In this document: positions 33,713 through 42,427 of the stretch, one piece after another | Numbering within the stretch: the first letter of the stretch is position 1 | Layout of the letters: each line of letters opens with the position of its first letter | Origin: Planctomycetota bacterium | Lineage (GTDB): Bacteria; Planctomycetota; B15-G4; JADJEK01 | DNA: 64,000 nucleotides | Reading direction: 5' to 3' | Assembly: GCA_016709145.1 (NCBI GenBank) | Contig: JADJEK010000024.1 | Location: 186,001-250,000, forward strand | Position numbers and translations under genes: made by a program | The notes under the pieces: generated by a model | What the model was told of the DNA's origin: nothing | Databases searched by the model: none | What the model saw: only the letters and a program-made list of their open reading frames with translations

Positions 33713-36250
33713 ATGCTCTCAGAACTCTTCTTTCTCGTCGTGTGCGCGCAGGTTCCAGCAAACGAAACGAACGCGAGTCCTACCCCCCCCCTAACCGAGT
33801 CCCGGATGGGACTTCCGCTTCCGAAGACGCACTTGGGCTTCGTGAAGAATGAAGGGCAGTGGCCCGCGGACGTGCTCTTCGGAACGGATACGCCGTCGGG
33901 GCCGATCTTCATTGGCCGCACCGGACTCGACTACGGGGTACCGATCCACCGCAACGACGTAAACACGCGATGGCTCGACTGGGTCAGCCTCGAGTTCGTG
34001 AATGCGAGCGCGAGTTCGCGCGTCCTGCCGGGCGACCCGATCGGACATGTGAGCTTCATGAAGGGATCCGATCCCGAACGGTGGCGCACACGGGTTCCGT
34101 GCTACGCCGAAGTAGTGATCGAGGACGTCTATCCCGGCATCGACTTCCGGTTCTCCCGTTCGGGTCGTGGGATCCGTTACGACCTCATCGTGGATGCGGG
34201 CGCTGACTGCACGATCGCCCGGATCCGTGTCATCGGAGCGGAATCGGTCCACCAAAACGCATCCGCGGCCGAGCTACGGACTGCCCATGGCGCAGCCATT
34301 GAGCAATCGTCTCCGTATTCATGGTGGGAATCCGCCGAAGGGAATCACCCCACCACTGTGGATGTCCTGTGGACTTCCGAGACGGAGTTCTGCTTCGTGC
34401 CCAGCGGGCCACATCGGCGGGACTGCAAGCTCGTCATCGATCCAGTCTTACAGATTCCCGACTGGTACATGAGTTTCATCGGAGGTTCCAAGCAAGACTA
34501 CGGCTTCGATGTGTTCGTACGAGGCAGTACGGCCTACGTCACCGGGTGCACAAGCAGCCTAGACTTTCCTGTCCAAGGAGCCGGAAATCCGCCGCCGCCC
34601 GCACCAGACCCCGAGCCCTTCCAGCGCGAGCTCTCGCTGCGCCTCGGGCTTATAGCAGGTCAACAGACGGAGCAGGACTTCGACGCATTCGTCGCAGTCG
34701 TCACAGCATACGGTAACTCTATGTTGTGGTGCACTTATTTGGGAGGCTCCGAGAACCAGTATCTCGGACCAGCCTACTGTAATATGAGCGCGGGCCGCGG
34801 AATTTCCGTAGATGGAGCCAGCGGTGTCTATGTCGCCGGATTCACCAACGCGATCGAATTCCCGACGGATTCTGGAACTGGCTTCCCGACCACGAGTGGC
34901 GCGTTTCAGCCAATCGCAGTCACGACAAAAGCAGCTCCCGATGCATTTGTCGTAAAGCTGATTGCCGATGGAACGGTCTTGTCCTACTCGACCCTGTTAT
35001 CCGGATACGACCCGGACTTTGCCGAGGACATTGCTGTGGATCACGACGGCGATGCGTATGTGACGGGTTGGACGAAGTCCGTCTCGCACTCCGTGAACGG
35101 AGGGCCTCTTGCTAACCACTTTCCGACCACGACCGGGGTTGTTTCACGGTACGCAACCGGAACCGACGACCGCGGCTTCGTGGTCAAACTGAACTCTACG
35201 GGGAGTGCACTTGTCTATTCGACGTTCGTAGACTTCGCGATCCCGACGACGGCTCCAGGCGCGCTATGTCGGGCATACGGAATCGAGTTGTGGGCACCGC
35301 CCGAGCGACCGGATGATGTTCACGCATACATCGTTGGTCAAACCACGAGCCAAATCGTGAACCTGCCACCATCCTATATCACGGCCGCGCCACAACCGTT
35401 TGGTACGGATGGCTTCGTGGCCGTGCTCGACGAGCTGGCTGCGAGTTGGCAGCATGCGACGTACTTTGGAGTGATGGGCGTCGATGACCGTGGTTTGGGG
35501 ATTGCGGTGGACGCTACCGGCATCTACGTCTGTGCCGGACAAGTCGGTCAGTACACAGAACCAGGGCCACCGTCGCCTCCGGCCGGCCTCCCCATCCAGA
35601 ACTCGTTCCAGGGTGTGTTCGGCGGCGGAGCCTTCGATGGATACGTGTTCCGTGCGAATCCGTTCGCCGCGCCGGGCAACTCGTTGATCTACGCCAGCTA
35701 CTACGGTGGGGCGGGAGACGATGCCGCGACGAACGTCGTCGTCGATTCGGTGAGCCAAGCGTATGTCTGCGGATACGGAGGTTTCACGCTCGCTCAAGTG
35801 GAATTGCCCCCGAACTTGTACTCGACGCCAACAGGCGTGCACGCCAAGTGCGGCTTCCTCATCAAGGTGCGGGGTGGCCCGAACGGGACGCAACTGAAGT
35901 CACAGTCGTTCTTCGGGTCGATCGATTCCGCTCGCTACACCGAGCCGTGGGGATTGGCGATGGATGACGCCTCGATCTACATCGCTGGCCGCTGCACAGA
36001 GGCCAACAACTCTCCAGCAGCATTCTTCAATGATATGCAGTCCATGTATTGGCAATACTCCGCGCCGCTCGCTACAGCGCTACCGACGATCGATTCGACG
36101 CACGACGATGAGTACGATACTGGTCCTGGCCTGCCGCCCCCAACCTTGCCTCCGGATAACCCGACAACATGGGTGCCCGATTTTCCATTTGACATGTACG
36201 ACGTGGACAGCGGACATGATGCGTTCTTGTGGAAGGTCACGAAACCATGA
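33713..36250 (+). CDS. SBBP beta-propeller repeat protein
   Basis: This 845-residue protein starts with a short hydrophobic leader (ELFFLVVCAQV). Its N-terminal domain (LGFVKNEGQWPADVLF, then VYPGIDFRFS and IRYDLIVDAGAD) typically precedes SBBP repeats. Several SBBP-type units follow, e.g. GYGFDVFV-like starts, ISVDGASGVYVAGFTNA, IAVDHDGDAYVTGWT, IAVDATGIYVCAGQVG and YYGGAGDDAATNVVVDS. They predict one or two beta-propellers on the cell surface. GC content is lower than in neighbouring operons. Its stop codon overlaps the following start (ATGA), so the two secreted repeat proteins are probably co-expressed. Confidence 0.85.
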   Translation: MLSELFFLVVCAQVPANETNASPTPPLTESRMGLPLPKTHLGFVKNEGQWPADVLFGTDTPSGPIFIGRTGLDYGVPIHRNDVNTRWLDWVSLEFVNASASSRVLPGDPIGHVSFMKGSDPERWRTRVPCYAEVVIEDVYPGIDFRFSRSGRGIRYDLIVDAGADCTIARIRVIGAESVHQNASAAELRTAHGAAIEQSSPYSWWESAEGNHPTTVDVLWTSETEFCFVPSGPHRRDCKLVIDPVLQIPDWYMSFIGGSKQDYGFDVFVRGSTAYVTGCTSSLDFPVQGAGNPPPPAPDPEPFQRELSLRLGLIAGQQTEQDFDAFVAVVTAYGNSMLWCTYLGGSENQYLGPAYCNMSAGRGISVDGASGVYVAGFTNAIEFPTDSGTGFPTTSGAFQPIAVTTKAAPDAFVVKLIADGTVLSYSTLLSGYDPDFAEDIAVDHDGDAYVTGWTKSVSHSVNGGPLANHFPTTTGVVSRYATGTDDRGFVVKLNSTGSALVYSTFVDFAIPTTAPGALCRAYGIELWAPPERPDDVHAYIVGQTTSQIVNLPPSYITAAPQPFGTDGFVAVLDELAASWQHATYFGVMGVDDRGLGIAVDATGIYVCAGQVGQYTEPGPPSPPAGLPIQNSFQGVFGGGAFDGYVFRANPFAAPGNSLIYASYYGGAGDDAATNVVVDSVSQAYVCGYGGFTLAQVELPPNLYSTPTGVHAKCGFLIKVRGGPNGTQLKSQSFFGSIDSARYTEPWGLAMDDASIYIAGRCTEANNSPAAFFNDMQSMYWQYSAPLATALPTIDSTHDDEYDTGPGLPPPTLPPDNPTTWVPDFPFDMYDVDSGHDAFLWKVTKP

Positions 36251-37920
36251 ACCATTCTCAGCTGTGTGCTAGCAGTCCACTCGGTTGTCGTGCGCTAATC
36301 CTGTTGCTAGTTGTTGTCGCGGGAACGGCGCGATCGCAGGACTGGGTCGCGAGTTACCCGGGTTCTCAGTCCTGGGACGCCACGCCGTATCTCTCGTTCC
36401 TTCCCGACACGACCGGTGACCACGTCCCCGAAATCATCTACGGCACCCCCAATACGGACTTTGGTCCTGGACTCGTCGACGCAGGGCGAGTCCGGGTGCT
36501 CGACGGAGCGAACGGAACCACACTCGCAGTGTATGACGGCACGAGCGACGTCGGCAAACTCGGCCTCCGAGTAGGCGCACTCGGAGATCTCGATGGCGAC
36601 GGCTCGGGTGAGTATTGGTACTACACTCAGGCATGGCTACCGAACCATACTCCACCAACGGCGGGCTTGATCGAGATTCGGTCAGGACAGAGCCACGCAC
36701 TATACAAGGAAGTGACTTCGATATCCGCGGGCATCCATCACGTCGACTCCATCGGCGATGTCGACGGTGACGGCAGAAGCGATCTCGCCTGCGGGCAGCC
36801 CGCATCGCTGGCACCCGGAAAGCTCTGGTACGTTTCAGCGGTCAGCGGACAGACCATTCTGAGCATCGACTCTTCGAGCGTGCCGAACAACAAGCACATC
36901 GGAAGAAACGTCCGCGGGGGTGGCGACGTCGACCTCGATGGAGTGCCGGACGTGATCTGCGGTTCGCCCGACAAGGGCTTCTGGATCTTCTCCGGAGCAA
37001 CCGGAGCGCTGATTCGATATCAACCGAGACCGCACAACCACGACTCGTGGTACGGGCATCGTGCGACGATCGCGGGCGATCTCGATCTCGATGGCTTCGA
37101 CGATGTCATCGTCAGCGCGCCCGTCTTCATCACGTTCAAGCCGGTGGGCATGGTCGAAGCGCGCTCGGGAGCGGATAACGCCGTGCTCTGGCAGCGCATC
37201 GGCACTCAGCCGTGGGGCTACTTGGGGGACGACATCTCCGGCATCGGGGATTTCGAGGGCGACGGCACACCGGACGTCGCGTTCTCGATCAGCGACGACC
37301 ACACCGCTGGCATGAATGCCGGCAGCATGCTCGTCGTTCGCGGGGACACCGGGGCCACGATCCACCAGTTCTTCGGCGCCCCGGGCGAGCGCATGTACGG
37401 CAACATCACCGGCGGCGCTGATCTGAATGGCGACGGCGTTTCCGAGCTGATGGTCGGCATTCCGTTCTCGAGCCCCAACGGCCCGCAGTCGGGCGAAGCG
37501 CGCGTGTTCTCGATGTTCCCGAATTACGGCAAACCGAAGTCCGGAACGCTGGGCATCGCACCGACTCTGCGCCACGCCGGCGGATTGCCGACGCTCGGCA
37601 ACGCGGCCTACACCATGACGATCGAGAACGGCGTCGGCGCGGCGCCGGGTTTCCTCTTCCTCGGCGTCGGAGCAAGCTCGATCCCGATCGCGGAAGGGAC
37701 GTTCCTCCTCGAGCCGGCGCTGCCGTGGATCGCCCTGCCAGTGACGCTCGGCGGCACGGCAGCACAAGCAGGGGCCGGCGCGTTGAGCATCTCCGCGCCG
37801 ATTCCCGCGCTCCCAGCTCTTGCCCACTCGGAGTGGTTCGCGCAGTCGTGGCTGTTCGACGCGGCAGCGACTTTCGGAGTCACGCACACCGAGGGCTTGA
37901 AGATCCACGTCTTGCCGTGA
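36247..37920 (+). CDS. Secreted FG-GAP repeat protein
   Basis: This 557-residue protein has a signal peptide (ALILLLVVVAGTARSQ). ATG 36247 overlaps the SBBP stop codon, while a GTG-like extension to 36229 adds only six residues. FG-GAP/VCBS loops are clear: GDLDGDGSGEYWYY, GDVDGDGRSDLACG, GDVDLDGVPDVICG, GDLDLDGFDDVIVS, GDFEGDGTPDVAFS and ADLNGDGVSELMVG. They predict a calcium-binding integrin-alpha-type propeller. The last 150 residues are a separate beta domain, similar in layout to the other FG-GAP proteins here. It ends convergent with a disrupted FG-GAP gene of the same size. Confidence 0.9.
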   Translation: MNHSQLCASSPLGCRALILLLVVVAGTARSQDWVASYPGSQSWDATPYLSFLPDTTGDHVPEIIYGTPNTDFGPGLVDAGRVRVLDGANGTTLAVYDGTSDVGKLGLRVGALGDLDGDGSGEYWYYTQAWLPNHTPPTAGLIEIRSGQSHALYKEVTSISAGIHHVDSIGDVDGDGRSDLACGQPASLAPGKLWYVSAVSGQTILSIDSSSVPNNKHIGRNVRGGGDVDLDGVPDVICGSPDKGFWIFSGATGALIRYQPRPHNHDSWYGHRATIAGDLDLDGFDDVIVSAPVFITFKPVGMVEARSGADNAVLWQRIGTQPWGYLGDDISGIGDFEGDGTPDVAFSISDDHTAGMNAGSMLVVRGDTGATIHQFFGAPGERMYGNITGGADLNGDGVSELMVGIPFSSPNGPQSGEARVFSMFPNYGKPKSGTLGIAPTLRHAGGLPTLGNAAYTMTIENGVGAAPGFLFLGVGASSIPIAEGTFLLEPALPWIALPVTLGGTAAQAGAGALSISAPIPALPALAHSEWFAQSWLFDAAATFGVTHTEGLKIHVLP

Positions 37921-38170
37921 GGAGACGGCCCCGTAGGCCGGTGTCCGATTCGCGAGGGATGGAGAGTTCGGCGGTGACGTGCGAGCATCGGCGAGTTCGA
38001 GCACCGACTCGCTTGTCGGCGCGCCGCGTCACGACGCGTCGCCAGTGCGACTCTCGAGAGCGCCATCCGTCTTACGGCTCCGGCGACAACATGGGCAAGT
38101 CGTTCACGAGAGCGATGGGCGGCGAGATCGCCTTCGAACAACCGACTGACCGCATGACCGGAGCGACGGC

Positions 38171-38301
38171 TCAGAAATCGACGACTACCGTCACCGAAGC
38201 CGTGGCCATGGCGGCGCCCGTTGATTCCTCGAGCACGAACGCCGCGAAAGAGAACGGAAGGCCGTCGGCGATCACCGGCAGCGTGGAGCCATCGAAGAAT
38301 G
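38171..38301 (-). pseudogene. FG-GAP protein gene, C-terminal fragment (split by IS66 copy 1)
   Basis: The minus-strand frame here encodes the final 40 residues (DGSTLPVIADGLPF to SVTVVVDF) and the stop codon of the gene whose middle is 40892-41586. The boundary at 38294-38301 is the 8-bp target duplication GAAGAATG. Joining 40892 to 38293 keeps the frame (ATAFF then DGSTL). The interval 37921-38170 to its left holds nothing recognisable. Confidence 0.9.
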
Positions 38302-38377
38302 GTAACCGTCCGGACCTGGGCACCTTCCCCGTCCCCGCCCCGCTCGCGACGATCGGCGCACCCTGGAGGTGCCCGAG

Positions 38378-38713
38378 ATGTCGAGCGCAGTCGTCCGTCG
38401 GCGTCGTTTCACTGACGAGGAGCGTCGCCAGTTCGTCGCAGCCTGGCGACGAAGCGGCCTGAGCCAAAGCGAGTTCGCCCGCCGCGCGGGAATCGCCCAG
38501 GCCTACGTCTCGCGGTGGAGCCGCGAGCAGCAAGCCACGCCCGACGCATCAGCGCTGGTGCCCGTGCGTGTCGTCGACGACACGCCGGACCGCCCAGCGT
38601 CCGCGTCCGAGATGCGGATCCGCGTCGCCGGCGCGGAGATCACGTTCGCGTCGGACTTCGATCGCAAAGCGCTCGCCGACGTCCTCTCGATCCTCGAGAC
38701 CCGGCGATGCTGA
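38378..38713 (+). CDS. tnpA: IS66 accessory protein TnpA (copy 1)
   Basis: The 111-residue protein has an N-terminal helix-turn-helix of the Xre/transposase_8 type (FTDEERRQFVAAWRRSGLSQ, then EFARRAGIAQAYVSRW). ATG 38378 follows GGAGG by eight bases; GTG at 38369 is an alternative. The 3' end overlaps tnpB by seven bases. It is identical to copy 2 as far as read. Confidence 0.85.
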   Translation: MSSAVVRRRRFTDEERRQFVAAWRRSGLSQSEFARRAGIAQAYVSRWSREQQATPDASALVPVRVVDDTPDRPASASEMRIRVAGAEITFASDFDRKALADVLSILETRRC

Positions 38714-39068
38714 CGCTGTCGCCGCGCATGCGCGTGTTCATAGCGCTCGGCGCCACGGACATGCGTAAGTCGTTCGACACGCTGACCGGGCTGGTGAGAG
38801 GGACGCTCGATCAGGACCCGCTGTCGGGCCACCTGTTCGTGTTCGCGAATCGAGGACGCACGCGACTCAAGATCTTGCTGTGGGACGGATCCGGGCTGTG
38901 GGTCATGGCCAAGCGGCTCGCGCGCGGACGTTCCGTTGGCCCACATCCACCGACTCCGCCGCGTCGATTTCGATGACGACCGCGGAGCTCTCCATGCTGC
39001 TGTCGGGAATCGACCTCGCCGAGACCAAGCCGCGTCGCTGGTACCGGCGCGAAGCGACCGACGTGTAG
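38707..39068 (+). pseudogene. tnpB: IS66 tnpB, frameshifted (copy 1)
   Basis: The first 74 codons match the IS66 Orf2/TnpB protein (MRVFIALGATDMRKSFDTL and LKILLWDGSGLWVMAKRL). One G is missing from a CGCGCGGG run near 38936 compared with copy 2, so translation leaves the frame and ends at 38976. The original C-terminus (TFRWPTST to YRREATDV) is still readable in another frame up to 39068. Confidence 0.9.
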
Positions 39069-39141
39069 TTCTTCGAGAATCTTCGAGAAAACCGGCTGCC
39101 GGAGGTTGCACGCAAAAGTCACCTCCATACATAGCGGCACG

Positions 39142-40740
39142 ATGGACATCCCCGCCGACCCGACGATCGAGGCGCTCCTGCGCAAGAATGCCGAGCTGCT
39201 CCAAGCGCTCGCGCAGCGCGAGGCCACGCTGGCCGCTCTGGGTGCGCAGGTCGACGTCCTGGTGAAGACCGTCGACGACAAGCAGAGCGAGATCGAGCGC
39301 CTCCAGCACAAGCTGCAAGCGCTGATCCACCGACTCTGGGGCCGGCGCTCCGAGAAGGGTGCGCCCGGTCAGTTGATGCTGTTCCACGACGACGCCGAGC
39401 AGGAACAGCCCGCCAAGCCGGATGCCGCACCCGATGACGAAGAGGTCCTCGAGTCGAGGACGTCGAAGAAGAAGCGCAAACCGCGCGCGGTGAAGTCGAA
39501 GGATCTTCCGCGCGTACGCATCGAGCACGACGTCACGCCCGAGGAGAAGATCTGCACGTGCTGCGGTGAGCAAAAGCAGCGCTTCGGCGAGGACGTGCGC
39601 GAGGAGTACGACTACGTCCCGGCTTCGGTCCTCGTCAAAGAGCACGTGCGCCCCAAGTACGCCTGCCGCTCCTGCGGCGATGGCGTGGTGATCGCGAGGC
39701 TGCCGCCGGTGCTGATCGAGAAGGGCATGCCCGGTCCCGGACTCCTCGCGCAGATCGTGACCGCGAAGTACGCCGATCACCTTCCGCTGTATCGCCAAGA
39801 GGCGATCTTCTTACGCCACGGCCTCGAGCTGTCGCGCCAAACGATGTGCGACTGGCTGCATGCGACGGCGCACCACTTGACGCCGATCGTGCTCGCCATG
39901 CGGCGAGACTTGTTACGTAGACCGGTGATCCAGTCCGACGACACGCATGTGATGCTGCAAACCAACGCCGAGTCCAAAGGCTGCCAGAAGGCGTTCCTGT
40001 GGGCTTGGACCGCACCCGAGCGCGACCTCGTGCTCTACGAGTTCGAGGTCACGAGAAGCATGACGATCGTCGACGCGTTCCTCGCGGACTTCACCGGCGA
40101 GGTCGTCGTCGCCGATGGATATCCCGGCTACAACCCGTGTCAAAAGCGCGGCGTGAAACGCGGCGGCTGCTTTGCACACGCACGACGCTACTTGCGCGAA
40201 GCCACGACGCACCCGCGTGAGGCGAGCAAGCTGCTCGTCCACATCCAGATACTCTACGCCGTGGAAACGCGTGCCAAGGAGCTCGGACTCGATGCTGAAG
40301 CTCGGCTGAGACTGCGTCAGGAAGAGAGCAAGCCGGTGCTCGCCGAACTGCGCGCGGCGCTCGATCGCATGCGTGGTCTGGGAACGCCGGACGGCGCGTT
40401 CTACAAGGCATGGCACTACCTCGACGCCCAGTGGCCGCATCTCACGCTGTTCGTCGACGACGGTCGCGTGCCGATCGACAACAACAACAGCGAGCAAATG
40501 ATGCGGCCGGTGGCGGTCGGGCGTAAGAACTGGCTGTTCGCCGGCTCGATCAAGGGCGGCGAGAACGCCGCGATCTTCTACTCGGTGATCGGCACGTGCA
40601 AATTGCTCGGGATCCCACCGTTTGAATATCTCCGCGACGTGCTGTCGCGGATCTCGACGCATCCCCATCGCCTCATCCACGAGCTGACGCCCGCCGGCTG
40701 GAAAGCCGCGCGCGAGGCCGGAGCGATCAAGAGCGCGTGA
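39142..40740 (+). CDS. tnpC: IS66 transposase TnpC (copy 1)
   Basis: This 532-residue IS66 transposase starts with a coiled coil (LLRKNAELLQALAQREATLA). It continues with the zinc-finger region CTCCGEQK to KYACRSCGDG and the DDE_Tnp_IS66 catalytic core: IQSDDTHVMLQ, VVADGYPGYN and the C-terminal NNNSEQMMRPVAVGRKNWLF containing the catalytic glutamate. ATG 39142 is preferred to the upstream TTG. It is full length and probably functional, although the element's tnpB is broken. Confidence 0.93.
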   Translation: MDIPADPTIEALLRKNAELLQALAQREATLAALGAQVDVLVKTVDDKQSEIERLQHKLQALIHRLWGRRSEKGAPGQLMLFHDDAEQEQPAKPDAAPDDEEVLESRTSKKKRKPRAVKSKDLPRVRIEHDVTPEEKICTCCGEQKQRFGEDVREEYDYVPASVLVKEHVRPKYACRSCGDGVVIARLPPVLIEKGMPGPGLLAQIVTAKYADHLPLYRQEAIFLRHGLELSRQTMCDWLHATAHHLTPIVLAMRRDLLRRPVIQSDDTHVMLQTNAESKGCQKAFLWAWTAPERDLVLYEFEVTRSMTIVDAFLADFTGEVVVADGYPGYNPCQKRGVKRGGCFAHARRYLREATTHPREASKLLVHIQILYAVETRAKELGLDAEARLRLRQEESKPVLAELRAALDRMRGLGTPDGAFYKAWHYLDAQWPHLTLFVDDGRVPIDNNNSEQMMRPVAVGRKNWLFAGSIKGGENAAIFYSVIGTCKLLGIPPFEYLRDVLSRISTHPHRLIHELTPAGWKAAREAGAIKSA

Positions 40741-40891
40741 CGGGGCGCGGCGCGTCGGTGAGGAGCAGGGCGTCGGTGGCCGCCGGAAGGGCGGCGCGTA
40801 CTGAGCGCATGCCGACGGGACTACGCCGTCATCGCCGGCATGGTGGCTGAGCTCAAGCGCTTGGCACAGGTGTGTAGGGCCGGACGGTTAC

Positions 40892-41586
40892 GAAGAATGC
40901 GGTCGCCGTTCCCTCGCTCGACAGCGTGCCGAACGTCTGGCCGAAGACGGCCGTGTTCGCGAAGGCGATGCTCAACTCGGTCAGCGTATCGAAGCGCAAC
41001 GGGACCGGGACGTTCCACAGGGTCAAACCGGAAGTGCCGGTGTAGCTCGCGAGGATGAAGTAGGACGCGTTCGCGAATTCGACGCCCGCACTGACCTTCA
41101 ATTGAATGGGTGGACCGATCGGTGGGTGGATCACGTTTGGCGTCGCCAGCATCGAATGAACGCTCACGACCTCCGCGATTCCGCGCCCGACCGGAGGTTG
41201 GATTGGACAGTTCTCGAAACCCTGGATCCACTCATCGATACCATCGCCCGTGACGTCTCCGATGACTTCGATGTTCGAAGGGTATGCGAACAAGTGGAAC
41301 TGGCCGACCGGCGAATAGGGATCTAGGTATCGATACATTGTCTTTCCCGAGCTCGTATTGATCACCCGAACCGAGTCTTCCTCGGTCACGATCGAATCCA
41401 CCTCACGCGCGATCAATTCACGTCGTCCGTCTCCGTCGAGATCTGTAATCGACTTCATCGGGTGGCCGAACCCGGCGGCCGACGGACTGATTTGTTGTAC
41501 GAGGATCGGTGCCATCCCTCCGGGGAACACTTCGCGAATTTGAACTTGAAGCCCTCCCAGGTTCGTAGCGAACTCGGGGTTAGAGT
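40892..41586 (-). pseudogene. FG-GAP protein gene, middle fragment (between two IS66 copies)
   Basis: After removing one copy of the target duplication, these bases encode 229 residues (PEFATNLGGLQVQIREV to EGTATAFF) in the same frame as the flanking fragments. They include FG-GAP loops (ITDLDGDGRRELIA and IGDVTGDGIDEWIQG) and the start of the C-terminal beta domain (ASYFILASYTGTSGLTLWN). The fragment has no start or stop of its own, only read-through into IS DNA on both sides. Confidence 0.92.
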
Positions 41587-41662
41587 GTAACCGTCCGGAC
41601 CTGGACACCTTCCCCGTCCCCGCCCCGCTCGCGACGATCGGCGCACCCTGGAGGTGCCCGAG

Positions 41663-41998
41663 ATGTCGAGCGCAGTCGTCCGTCGGCGTCGTTTCACTGA
41701 CGAGGAGCGTCGCCAGTTCGTCGCAGCCTGGCGACGAAGCGGCCTGAGCCAAAGCGAGTTCGCCCGCCGCGCGGGAATCGCCCAGGCCTACGTCTCGCGG
41801 TGGAGCCGCGAGCAGCAAGCCACGCCCGACGCATCAGCGCTGGTGCCCGTGCGTGTCGTCGACGACACGCCGGACCGCCCAGCGTCCGCGTCCGAGATGC
41901 GGATCCGCGTCGCCGGCGCGGAGATCACGTTCGCGTCGGACTTCGATCGCAAAGCGCTCGCCGACGTCCTCTCGATCCTCGAGACCCGGCGATGCTGA
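41663..41998 (+). CDS. tnpA: IS66 accessory protein TnpA (copy 2)
   Basis: This 111-residue helix-turn-helix protein has the same sequence as the tnpA of copy 1. It has the same GGAGG ribosome site and the same seven-base overlap with tnpB. Confidence 0.85.
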   Translation: MSSAVVRRRRFTDEERRQFVAAWRRSGLSQSEFARRAGIAQAYVSRWSREQQATPDASALVPVRVVDDTPDRPASASEMRIRVAGAEITFASDFDRKALADVLSILETRRC

Positions 41999-42354
41999 CG
42001 CTGTCGCCGCGCATGCGCGTGTTCATAGCGCTCGGCGCCACGGACATGCGTAAGTCGTTCGACACGCTGACCGGGCTGGTGAGAGGGACGCTCGATCAGG
42101 ACCCGCTGTCGGGCCACCTGTTCGTGTTCGCGAATCGAGGACGCACGCGACTCAAGATCTTGCTGTGGGACGGATCCGGGCTGTGGGTCATGGCCAAGCG
42201 GCTCGCGCGCGGGACGTTCCGTTGGCCCACATCCACCGACTCCGCCGCGTCGATTTCGATGTCGACCGCGGAGCTCTCCATGCTGCTGTCGGGAATCGAC
42301 CTCGCCGAGACCAAGCCGCGCCGCTGGTACCGGCGCGAAGCGACCGACGCGTAG
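41992..42354 (+). CDS. tnpB: IS66 accessory protein TnpB (copy 2, intact)
   Basis: This 120-residue IS66 Orf2 protein is complete, including the WVMAKRLARGTFRWP segment lost by frameshift in copy 1 and the ending RRWYRREATDA. IS66 transposition needs this protein, so copy 2 is the more likely source of mobility and could act on copy 1 in trans. Confidence 0.92.
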   Translation: MLTLSPRMRVFIALGATDMRKSFDTLTGLVRGTLDQDPLSGHLFVFANRGRTRLKILLWDGSGLWVMAKRLARGTFRWPTSTDSAASISMSTAELSMLLSGIDLAETKPRRWYRREATDA

Positions 42355-42427
42355 TTCTTCGAGAATCTTCGAGAAAACCGTCGGCCGGAGGTTGCACGCA
42401 AAAGTCACCTCCATACATAGCGGCACG

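Larger units (their letters stand above)
38302..40891 (+). mobile_element. IS66-family insertion sequence, copy 1
   Basis: The 2590-bp element begins GTAACCGTCCGG and ends CCGGACGGTTAC. A perfect 8-bp target duplication GAAGAATG flanks it (38294-38301, 40892-40899). It carries tnpA, a frameshifted tnpB and an intact tnpC. The second copy lies 695 bp further on. Confidence 0.96.
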
